From: Clostridioides difficile
Lineage (GTDB): Bacteria; Bacillota; Clostridia; Peptostreptococcales; Peptostreptococcaceae
Reading direction: 5' to 3'
Assembly (NCBI RefSeq): GCF_900243075.1
Contig: NZ_OEZH01000132.1
Span: forward strand, 30,365 to 94,364
Length of the DNA stretch: 64,000 nt
Of this stretch, positions 57,486 through 64,000 are shown piece by piece (the stretch's first letter is position 1; the number at the start of each line of letters is the position of its first letter). The translations under genes were made by a program, and so were the position numbers. Below the pieces are notes generated by a model that made no database searches, was not told the DNA's origin, and worked only from the letters and a program-made list of their open reading frames with translations.

Positions 57486-58910
57486 ATGAAATGGAAGATT
57501 ACCAGAAACTTTATACTTACAATCGTATTTGTAGTTATATCAGTAGTCATTATAAATATAATGTCTATATTGTATGTGATTTCAAGTGATAATTTTTTTA
57601 AAGTAGTAGATTCTAAAAATAATCCTGAAGAATTTGTACGTTCTTTTGAAAAAGATTTATACGAAAAAGATGGACAACTTAAACTATCCAAAATTGGGAT
57701 TGATAAATTAGAAAAATCAAATTCTTGGCTACAGGTTTTAAATGATTCAGGAGAAGAAGTGTATGGAATAAATGTACCAAAGGATGCTCCAAAAAAATAT
57801 ACACCATTTCAAATGGTCAATAATTACAAGTATATAGAAACAGAGTATGTTAATTTTGTCTTAGAAAAATATTTAAACAAAAAACATCTAAACATAATAA
57901 TTGGCATACCTAGTAGAGATATATCAAGAATAATTTTAACTTATTCAAAAAATAATATTAAAGAAACTTTAAATAAAATTATCATTATAACGTTGGTAAT
58001 TGATGGTGTGGCTGCTTTAGGTGTAGGATACTTATTTAGTAGAAAACTTACAAAACCAATATCAAGTGTACTATGGAGTATTGAGACTATGGCTAATGGA
58101 AATTATAGCTTATATATTAAGGATAGAGGTATATATGAAGAAGTTTTTAAAAATATAAATATGTTAGCTGATACTTTAAGAATAAATGAAGATGAGAGAA
58201 AAGAAAATGAAGATGAGAGAAAAGAAAATGAAGAATTGAGAGAGGAATGGCTGACAAATATAACACACGATATAAAAACACCTCTAGCATCTATACAAGG
58301 GTATGCAGAAATAATCAATGACAAAGATTATGAGATTGCAGAAGATGAGTTACAAGAGTATACAGAAATTATATATAATAAGTCTAAGTATATAAAAGAT
58401 TTGGTTGATGATTTAAATTTATCTACCCGATTAAAAAATAATACTATAGCTTTGAACAAGAAAAAAATAAATTTAGTCAGTTTAGTTAGAAATATAATAG
58501 TGGATATTTTAAATGACAATAGATATAGAAATAGGAATATTGAGTTTGAAAGTGATGAAGATTTAATTGAAGTAAGCGTAGATTCAATCTTATTTAGAAG
58601 AGCTATAACCAATTTTATATTTAATTCAATAGTTCACAATAACGAGGAAACTTTGATAAAGGTAGAAATTGCAAAAAAAGATAATATAGAAATTATAATA
58701 AAAGATAGTGGGGTTGGAATAAATAAAAGTGATTTGAAACATATTTTTGAAAGATACTATAGAGGTACTAATACAGGAGAGTTGCATAAAGGTTCAGGTC
58801 TTGGGATGGCTATTTCTAAAGAAATAATAGAGATTCATAAAGGGAAGATTTATGTAAGTAGTAAAGTTGGAGTAGGAACAGAAATTATCATAGAAATAAA
58901 TCAAAATTAG
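57486..58910 (+). CDS. Sensor histidine kinase
   Basis: 474 aa. Two membrane segments (about 11-31 and 160-180) frame an extracytoplasmic sensor of about 130 residues. A HAMP region follows, then the phospho-acceptor H261 (NITHDIKTPLASI) and ATPase boxes DSGVGI and GSGLGMAI. A tandem 7-residue repeat (NEDERKE, twice, then NEE) lies between HAMP and the H-box and lengthens the coiled coil. It starts 3 bases after the regulator. Confidence 0.94.
   Translation: MKWKITRNFILTIVFVVISVVIINIMSILYVISSDNFFKVVDSKNNPEEFVRSFEKDLYEKDGQLKLSKIGIDKLEKSNSWLQVLNDSGEEVYGINVPKDAPKKYTPFQMVNNYKYIETEYVNFVLEKYLNKKHLNIIIGIPSRDISRIILTYSKNNIKETLNKIIIITLVIDGVAALGVGYLFSRKLTKPISSVLWSIETMANGNYSLYIKDRGIYEEVFKNINMLADTLRINEDERKENEDERKENEELREEWLTNITHDIKTPLASIQGYAEIINDKDYEIAEDELQEYTEIIYNKSKYIKDLVDDLNLSTRLKNNTIALNKKKINLVSLVRNIIVDILNDNRYRNRNIEFESDEDLIEVSVDSILFRRAITNFIFNSIVHNNEETLIKVEIAKKDNIEIIIKDSGVGINKSDLKHIFERYYRGTNTGELHKGSGLGMAISKEIIEIHKGKIYVSSKVGVGTEIIIEINQN
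58185..58226 (+). repeat. 21-bp in-frame tandem duplication in the kinase
   Basis: Two exact copies of AATGAAGATGAGAGAAAAGAA (58185-58205, 58206-58226) with a partial third. They encode NEDERKE twice in the HAMP-DHp linker. Confidence 0.9.
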
Positions 58911-58920
58911 GAGATAGGAT

Positions 58921-59763
58921 ATGGATTTTTTTAAAAATGGGATAAGTGGGTTTACTATTAAGATACTAGCATTAATATTTATGACATTTGACCATATAGC
59001 AGCATTCATTCCACAAACAATGCAAATACCAATTTGGTTTCATTGGATAGGTAGAATATCAGCACCACTGTTTATATTTATGGCAGTTGAAGGATTTTGT
59101 TATACTAGTAACAGAAAAAAATATATAAGTAGATTGTATTTGTGGTCTGTTATTATGGCGATAGGAAATCAAATAATTAATAATGTATTTCCACATCCAG
59201 AAGGAGCTATAATTATAAATAATATTTTTTCAACATTATTTTTAATAGCAATTTATTTACAAGCAATAGAGTTTATAAAGAAATTTAGAAAAGAAAAAGA
59301 AGAAAAATATCTTATTATAGGATTATTGATGATAATTATTCCTGTAATTTTAGGAATATTTACAGTAACTTTACTTTTTAAAGCTGCTAATAAGGTTATT
59401 ACTTTCTTTATGATTTTGGTACCAGTACCATTTTTAGTAGAAGGTGGGCCAATTTGGATTATACTGGGGATTATTTTTTATTTGTGTAGAGGTAAAAAAT
59501 TTAGTTTAAGTATTTATTATGTTTTAATGTGTATATTTATATTTGTAGCAATGGCAAATGGGGATTATAGTTTAAAAAATTCTATTTTACAAAATTACCA
59601 ATGGATGATGGTTGCTTCTCTACCTTTAATGTTACTTTACAATGGAGAGAAGGGGAAGAGTTTAAAATATTTTTTTTATTTATACTATCCAATCCATATA
59701 TATATATTGTATATCTTAGGAATATACTTAATAAATGGTCTTTCAATTGCAAGTACTATTTAA
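58921..59763 (+). CDS. TraX-family membrane protein
   Basis: 280-aa integral membrane protein with about eight segments. IKILALIFMTFDHIAAF, then RISAPLFIFMAVEGFCYT and a late YYPIHIYILY, are the TraX family hallmarks (an acyltransferase-like fold; TraX acetylates F pilin). The substrate here is unknown. It follows the kinase by 10 bases, so it belongs to the same operon and may modify a surface target. Confidence 0.82.
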   Translation: MDFFKNGISGFTIKILALIFMTFDHIAAFIPQTMQIPIWFHWIGRISAPLFIFMAVEGFCYTSNRKKYISRLYLWSVIMAIGNQIINNVFPHPEGAIIINNIFSTLFLIAIYLQAIEFIKKFRKEKEEKYLIIGLLMIIIPVILGIFTVTLLFKAANKVITFFMILVPVPFLVEGGPIWIILGIIFYLCRGKKFSLSIYYVLMCIFIFVAMANGDYSLKNSILQNYQWMMVASLPLMLLYNGEKGKSLKYFFYLYYPIHIYILYILGIYLINGLSIASTI

Positions 59764-59848
59764 TGTATTTAAACAACTTAGAAAATAGCATTGTAATTTA
59801 TTTATAAGTATATGATAGAGTGTGTGGTTTGGTTATTAGTGGAATGAT

Positions 59849-59894
59849 AAAACAGAGGTTTAATATAAAAATTTAATACCTCTGTTTTGTTGTT
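59849..59894. terminator. Terminator after the ABC-TCS-TraX operon
   Basis: AAAACAGAGGT / ACCTCTGTTTT stem followed by a T-rich run; it also lies between convergent genes. Confidence 0.85.
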
Positions 59895-59969
59895 TTTCAT
59901 CTTAATATATGATTATTTTATTTATAAATTAATACTTTTATTTAACTAATTCTATATTATTTTTGTTAT

Positions 59970-60590
59970 TTATTTTATAAAATTAGTCATAATTTTCTCT
60001 TCATATTGTGGTTCTTTAATTCCAGCTTCTTTACCAGCTGAGATACACTTAAGAAGCCATGCCATATTTTCTCCTAGAGTTCGCATAGTTTGTAATCCTT
60101 CTTCATCCTTCATAACATCCTCTGGCGTAAATCCATGTACTTGGTTCCAATACTGTGATGACACAATAGGCATGTTGCTAATTGAAAAATATTTATTTAG
60201 TTGGTCAAATGTTGCACTAGCACCACCACGTCTACAGGATACAATTGAAGCACCAAGTTTTGTAGCCATGCGACTTCCAGCTATGAAAAACAGACGGTCA
60301 AGAAATGAAGTTAGTTGACCACTTGCACTGGAAAAATAAACAGGAGAACCAACAATAATACCATCAATGTTATCAAGCTCTTCAACCAATTCATTAACTT
60401 TATCATTCCAAATACATTTTCCAGTTTCAAAACAGGATGAGCAACTAGTACATCCTGGTATTGCTTTTTTGCCTAAATACAATATTTCTGTTTCAATATC
60501 GTGTTTATTCAATACTTTAGTAATCTCATTTAATGCTGTATAAGTACATCCATATTGGTTTGGGCTACCGTTTATCAATAAAACTTTCAT
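59970..60590 (-). CDS. NADPH-dependent FMN reductase family protein
   Basis: 206-aa flavodoxin-fold protein: LINGSPNQYGCTYTAL binds FMN phosphate, and GIIVGSPVYFSSASGQLTSF the isoalloxazine. A four-Cys patch (PGCTSCSSCFETGKC) resembles the iron-sulfur flavoprotein group, though the spacing is not the canonical one. SD GGAGGAAA. It is divergent from an HxlR regulator, a common pairing that responds to redox or electrophile stress. Confidence 0.87.
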   Translation of the reverse strand: MKVLLINGSPNQYGCTYTALNEITKVLNKHDIETEILYLGKKAIPGCTSCSSCFETGKCIWNDKVNELVEELDNIDGIIVGSPVYFSSASGQLTSFLDRLFFIAGSRMATKLGASIVSCRRGGASATFDQLNKYFSISNMPIVSSQYWNQVHGFTPEDVMKDEEGLQTMRTLGENMAWLLKCISAGKEAGIKEPQYEEKIMTNFIK

Positions 60591-60871
60591 TATAAATTTC
60601 CTCCAGTAAACTTTATTTAATAGACTTTCTAAGAGATATTTCTTTTTTAAAGCAGGATTTCCATTAGTATCACCAATTTATATTACACAATTAGCTAAAA
60701 CTTTACCTAGATGCTTTCCACCATCAAAGCATGTTTTTTTTTACTATATAAAATACCTCCTATTATCAAATTGACTTTCAATTATTCTTACACTATAATT
60801 TTATTATAAATTATTCTAAAAACAAGTACGCACATTTTTGTTCAATACTAACCAAAAGGAGAGTGTAATAT
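60591..60871. promoter_or_regulatory. Divergent promoter region of the reductase and HxlR genes
   Basis: About 280 bp, AT-rich. It should hold both promoters and the HxlR site; I cannot place a clear palindrome, though the stretch around 60760-60840 is the likeliest. Confidence 0.35.
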
Positions 60872-61204
60872 ATGGGTATAGATTGTATCTCAAATACAGA
60901 TTTAAGTGAAACGGGATTTAGTTATACACTTTCACTGATTAGTGGCAAATATAAAATGATAATTCTTTACTGTCTTGTAGAATTTGAGGTTGTCAGATAT
61001 AATGCATTAAAGCGTTATATAAATACTATTTCCTATAAAACTTTGAGTTTATCTTTAAAAGAATTAGAAGCAGATAACTTGATTATTCGTACTGAATATC
61101 CTCAAATACCTCCTAAGGTAGAATATAGTTTATCAGAAAGGGGAAAATCTCTGATTCCAATTTTAGATGCAATGTGTGAGTGGGGAGAGAAGAATAGACC
61201 TTAA
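60872..61204 (+). CDS. HxlR-family transcriptional regulator
   Basis: 110-aa winged helix protein: GKYKMIILYCLVEF, RYNALKRYINTISYKTLSLSL in short blocks, and the family tail LTERGKSLIPIL-like LSERGKSLIPILDAMCEWG. A conserved N-terminal Cys (DCISN) may act as a redox sensor as in YodB/HypR. SD AAAAGGAGAG. It is divergent from the flavin reductase, its probable target. Confidence 0.9.
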   Translation: MGIDCISNTDLSETGFSYTLSLISGKYKMIILYCLVEFEVVRYNALKRYINTISYKTLSLSLKELEADNLIIRTEYPQIPPKVEYSLSERGKSLIPILDAMCEWGEKNRP

Positions 61205-61229
61205 CTTTGTATCTGTACATATAATAAAA

Positions 61230-61275
61230 AGACTGTGAGTAAAATCGTTTAAATGATTTATTCACAGTCTATATT
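61230..61275. terminator. Terminator between convergent HxlR and pcp genes
   Basis: AGACTGTGA.. / ..TCACAGTCT stem extended by AAAATC/GATTTA with one bulge; A-run before and AT-rich run after. Confidence 0.75.
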
Positions 61276-61319
61276 TAAATAGTTCTTATTTGTAACTTAT
61301 AAAAATACTTAAAAAATTA

Positions 61320-61961
61320 TTATGAAATTTCACCACCAATTTCCTTTATATCTTCTTTGTATATAATACAAGCTTCTATAGCCAATTCTAAACCCTTGAC
61401 TATTTCTTCTAAAGACATAAATGGTGTATTCTTTTTATCTATTATTTGTGAAGTCATATATGGGATGTGTATAAATCCCCCCTTTATATTAGGATATTTC
61501 TTGTCTATCATATAAAGAATTCCATACATTACGTGATTACAAACAAATGTACCCGCAGTGTTTGAAACACTAGCTGGAATTTTATTTTCATTCATATGTT
61601 TTACCATGGCTTTTACAGGTAATTTTGAAAAATATGCAGGTTCACCATCTTCTTTTATAACAGTATCTATAACCTGATTACCTTCATTATCTTTTATTCT
61701 AAAATCATCTATATTTATAGCAACTCTCTCAGGTGTAATATCAAATCTACCTCCAGCTTGTCCAACTGATATTACTATATCTGGATTGTGTTCTTGAATA
61801 GCTTTATCTATAGCTTCAACCGATTTTGTCCTAACTGTTGGTATAGTTATTTTTATAATTTCTGCACCATTTATATTATCATTGACCCTTTCAACTGCTT
61901 CTTGTGCTGGGTTTATTGGTTCTCCACCAAATGGGTCAAATCCTGTTAACAAAATTTTCAT
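61320..61961 (-). CDS. pcp: Pyroglutamyl peptidase I (pyrrolidone-carboxylate peptidase)
   Basis: 213-aa cysteine peptidase removing N-terminal pyroglutamate. [13 protein letters not shown] begins the fold; the catalytic residues are E78 (TPERVAIN), C141 ([12 protein letters not shown]) and H165 (GGFIHIPY). SD GGAGGT. It is the last gene of a three-gene operon after DUF969 and DUF979 membrane proteins, which suggests import of pyroglutamyl compounds or 5-oxoproline handling. Confidence 0.95.
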   Translation of the reverse strand: MKILLTGFDPFGGEPINPAQEAVERVNDNINGAEIIKITIPTVRTKSVEAIDKAIQEHNPDIVISVGQAGGRFDITPERVAINIDDFRIKDNEGNQVIDTVIKEDGEPAYFSKLPVKAMVKHMNENKIPASVSNTAGTFVCNHVMYGILYMIDKKYPNIKGGFIHIPYMTSQIIDKKNTPFMSLEEIVKGLELAIEACIIYKEDIKEIGGEIS

Positions 61962-61981
61962 TATTTTACCTCCTAATTATA

Positions 61982-62914
61982 TTAAAATCCTAAAAAGTAC
62001 ATTACTAATATATGGGCTATAATTAATACCAAAGCAACTGGGGCTTGATACTTTATAACAATATAATCATTTTTACATTCTAGTAAGGCTGCTGGAACGA
62101 TGTTAAAATTAGCAGCCATTGGAGTAAGTAAAGTTCCACAGTATCCTGCTGTTAATGCTAATGCTCCAATTATAGCAGGATTTCCACCTTGTGACAATAC
62201 AAAAGGAATTCCAATTCCTGCCGTTATGACTGAAAATGCAGCAAATGCATTTCCCATTATCATGGTAAATATAACCATCCCTAATACATACGCTATAACG
62301 CCAAATAATCTATTATCAGCAGGAACTACTCCAGATATCATGTTTGAAATAACTTCACCAACTCCAGCCTGAGTAAATAAAGCTCCTAATGCAACTAGAA
62401 GTTGTGGTAGCATACTAGCAGGTCCCATTTGTTGAAGTAATCTTGAACCATCTTGAACTGATGTAGCAGGTTTTGATTTGGTTATTATAAGAGCTGATAT
62501 TAATGCAATTATTGAACCTACACCTATTGCAAACTGTGAAGAATTATCAAAATTAGAAAGGCTCATAGCTACAATTACCGCAGCAAATGCTAATATTAAT
62601 GATGGTATAAATATTTTGTTTTTAAGTTTATCTGCATGTTCTTTTCCAAAATTCTCATCTGGTTCTTCATACTTTGCAAATACAACTTGTTTAGAAAGTG
62701 TCAATAAACTAGATAATATTAGTATTATTCCGATTATATTAGCTGGAATCAATCTACCAAATATGAATGGCAGTGATATAAGTATCCAAAATAATGATGT
62801 ACCATATTTCTTATTGTTACTTATAGTAGTAAAAGACTTATATGCTATGACAATCATTAAAAACCCCATTAATGCGTAAAAAATTTCTAATGATATATTT
62901 ATAAAATTTTGCAT
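61982..62914 (-). CDS. DUF979 membrane protein
   Basis: 310-aa integral membrane protein with about nine segments, among them GNAFAAFSVITAGIGIPF and TAGYCGTLLTPMAANFN. DUF979 proteins are almost always encoded beside DUF969, and the pair is thought to form a transporter. SD GGAGG. The gap to pcp is 20 bp, so they are co-transcribed. Confidence 0.87.
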   Translation of the reverse strand: MQNFINISLEIFYALMGFLMIVIAYKSFTTISNNKKYGTSLFWILISLPFIFGRLIPANIIGIILILSSLLTLSKQVVFAKYEEPDENFGKEHADKLKNKIFIPSLILAFAAVIVAMSLSNFDNSSQFAIGVGSIIALISALIITKSKPATSVQDGSRLLQQMGPASMLPQLLVALGALFTQAGVGEVISNMISGVVPADNRLFGVIAYVLGMVIFTMIMGNAFAAFSVITAGIGIPFVLSQGGNPAIIGALALTAGYCGTLLTPMAANFNIVPAALLECKNDYIVIKYQAPVALVLIIAHILVMYFLGF

Positions 62915-62935
62915 TTCTATTCCTCCTAAATAAAT

Positions 62936-63601
62936 CTATTTTTTATGACTCTTATTTAACTTTTTATCATATAAGGTAAACTGGATTGTAGCTACTAAAA
63001 GTGCTATTACTGCCATAATAATACTAGCTTTTACAATATTAATTCCAGTTACATTATATCCAAATTGAGTAAGAGTAGAGGCTATAAGTAATACTCCACT
63101 ACTACCTGCAAATAGGTTTTGACCATAAAAGTTTCCATAGTTTTCTGATGCAGCAGATAATGCTTTTATGGCTTCTTCATCCGATTCTTTTAGTTCATCA
63201 CTATTACTTAAACCAGCAGCTTGTGCCATAGGATTAACAAGTGGTCTTACAAATTGAGGATGTCCACTCATTCTGATTGATAGAGCACCAGCTATTTGTC
63301 TAGCTATCATGTATATAGTAAGTACTTTTCCTGTTGTGAGTCTTTTTAATTTTTCTATTAAAGAAACAGCTCTTTGTTTTAGACCATATCTTTCTAATAC
63401 ACCGATTACTGGCAATGTCAATATAAATAATGATACGCCTCTATTTGAAACAAAAGAGTCTCCTAAAACTGTAAAGATTTGATTAAAATCTAATCCTGCA
63501 ACAATTCCAGTTGCTACTCCTGCTAATAATACAGTAAACAATGTGTCGATTTTAAGTATAAATCCAATTACAACTATTAATATACCAATTAGTTTTATCA
63601 T
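62936..63601 (-). CDS. DUF969 membrane protein
   Basis: 221-aa integral membrane protein with five or six segments: VFLLTLPVIG-like LFILTLPVIGVLERYGLKQRA in pieces, RMSGHPQFVRPLVNPMA, and ENYGNFYGQNLFAGSSG. It is the partner of DUF979, 21 bp downstream. SD GGAGA precedes the ATG at 63601. First gene of the operon. Confidence 0.87.
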   Translation of the reverse strand: MIKLIGILIVVIGFILKIDTLFTVLLAGVATGIVAGLDFNQIFTVLGDSFVSNRGVSLFILTLPVIGVLERYGLKQRAVSLIEKLKRLTTGKVLTIYMIARQIAGALSIRMSGHPQFVRPLVNPMAQAAGLSNSDELKESDEEAIKALSAASENYGNFYGQNLFAGSSGVLLIASTLTQFGYNVTGINIVKASIIMAVIALLVATIQFTLYDKKLNKSHKK

Positions 63602-63902
63602 AAACTATTCTCCTTCCATTTCTATATATTTTTGATTTAAATTTATTTAATTGATAAAGTTAAACTCTTTTTATAGTATTTGCGTTAATAGGACTATTAT
63701 TATAAAATTTAAGAAAAAATAGGGAAGATGTTTTAAAGTGTCAAAATAAATAAGAGTTCTGTAAAGGAATTTGAATAAGAATGATTACATTTTAAACTAA
63801 TATGAATTGATTTTAATAAGTTTATAGTTTAAATATGTGACAATGTTTGAAATAGTAGTTTTAAATTAGATATTATAAAAAGGAGCTGTCTCAAAATAGA
63901 GA
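63602..63902. other. Gene-free region before the insertion sequence
   Basis: Promoter region of the minus-strand DUF969 operon. The last part (GGAGCTGTCTCAAAATAGAG at about 63882) resembles short TGTCTCAAAAT elements found elsewhere in the window (28608, 14431), often near terminators. Confidence 0.45.
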
Positions 63903-64000
63903 TGTACTGCACCCCAATTGTTGGACCAAAAATCTAATGATTGGGGTGTTTTTATATGGCTAAATACGATTTTAATTTCAAATTAAAAGTAGTTAAATCC
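63903..64000 (+). mobile_element. Left end of an IS3-family (IS150-like) insertion sequence, cut by window
   Basis: The terminal TG-starting end TGTACTGCACCCCAATTG is typical of IS150-group elements. ACCCCAAT (63911-63918) pairs with ATTGGGGT (63940-63947), a hairpin just before the transposase start that would limit outside transcription or translation. Confidence 0.8.
63956..64000 (+). CDS. IS3-family transposase OrfA, N-terminal part
   Basis: ATG at 63956 begins MAKYDFNFKLKVVKS, open to the end of the window. This is the start of the helix-turn-helix OrfA protein of IS150-like elements, which binds the inverted repeats. The rest lies outside. Confidence 0.8.
   Translation, partial: MAKYDFNFKLKVVKS

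Overview
The window is AT-rich, low-GC Firmicute DNA with dense AGGAGG-type ribosome-binding sites. It almost certainly comes from Clostridioides difficile. The grounds are a vanG-vanXY-vanT cluster, a CRISPR repeat of the C. difficile type I-B class, a gcvT-gcvPA fusion under a tandem glycine riboswitch, and Mn-superoxide dismutase with a secretion signal. This assignment rests on recognition; no database search was run.

Layout. 1-3.4 kb: 3' part of the VanG-type D-Ala-D-Ser operon (ligase, D,D-peptidase, serine racemase). 3.7-7.9 kb: VTT-family membrane protein, YdjM-like membrane protein, secreted SodA, and an asparagine-synthetase homologue that lacks the Cys2 nucleophile. 8-21.5 kb: a complete Ter (tellurium/stress) island. 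It has three TerD paralogues, a Ca-type P-ATPase, a YceG-like protein, TelA, and a four-gene biosynthetic module (CitE-like lyase, PRTase-TRSP, StiP/PELOTA PRTase, HAD phosphatase). Divergent to it is a cytoplasmic HtrA-like protease fused to a YceG-like domain. A distant TerA/TerD-like gene lies at 31.2 kb.

21.6-24.6 kb: XRE-cupin regulator facing a DUF819 transporter and M19 dipeptidase operon, with a perfect 28-bp palindrome at the promoter. 24.8-28.6 kb: Fur-boxed petrobactin-type siderophore ABC importer. 29-31 kb: GGDEF(degenerate)-EAL protein. 31.9-37.3 kb is riboswitch-rich: SAM-I on an orphan metQ, lysine on an NhaC-type antiporter, tRNA-Leu(UAG), and tandem glycine on gcvTPA-gcvPB. 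A lipoate ligase gene lies nearby and fits the lipoyl-dependent glycine cleavage pathway.

41.7-47.3 kb: CtpE-like P-ATPase, PpnP nucleoside phosphorylase, a DUF1835-like protein and guanine deaminase. 47.3-50 kb: a cas-less CRISPR array (10 repeats, 9 spacers) beside a decayed integrase, a small membrane protein, a frameshifted small ORF and repeated hairpins. 50-51.7 kb: XRE-cupin regulator divergent from a cysteine-synthase-like enzyme, with three operator copies over a consensus promoter. 52.2-53.9 kb is mostly gene-poor. 53.9-59.8 kb: ABC transporter, two-component system and TraX-like protein, the layout of antimicrobial-peptide sensing modules. 60-63.6 kb: HxlR regulator with a flavodoxin-like reductase, then a pcp-DUF979-DUF969 operon. 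The window ends inside an IS3-family element.
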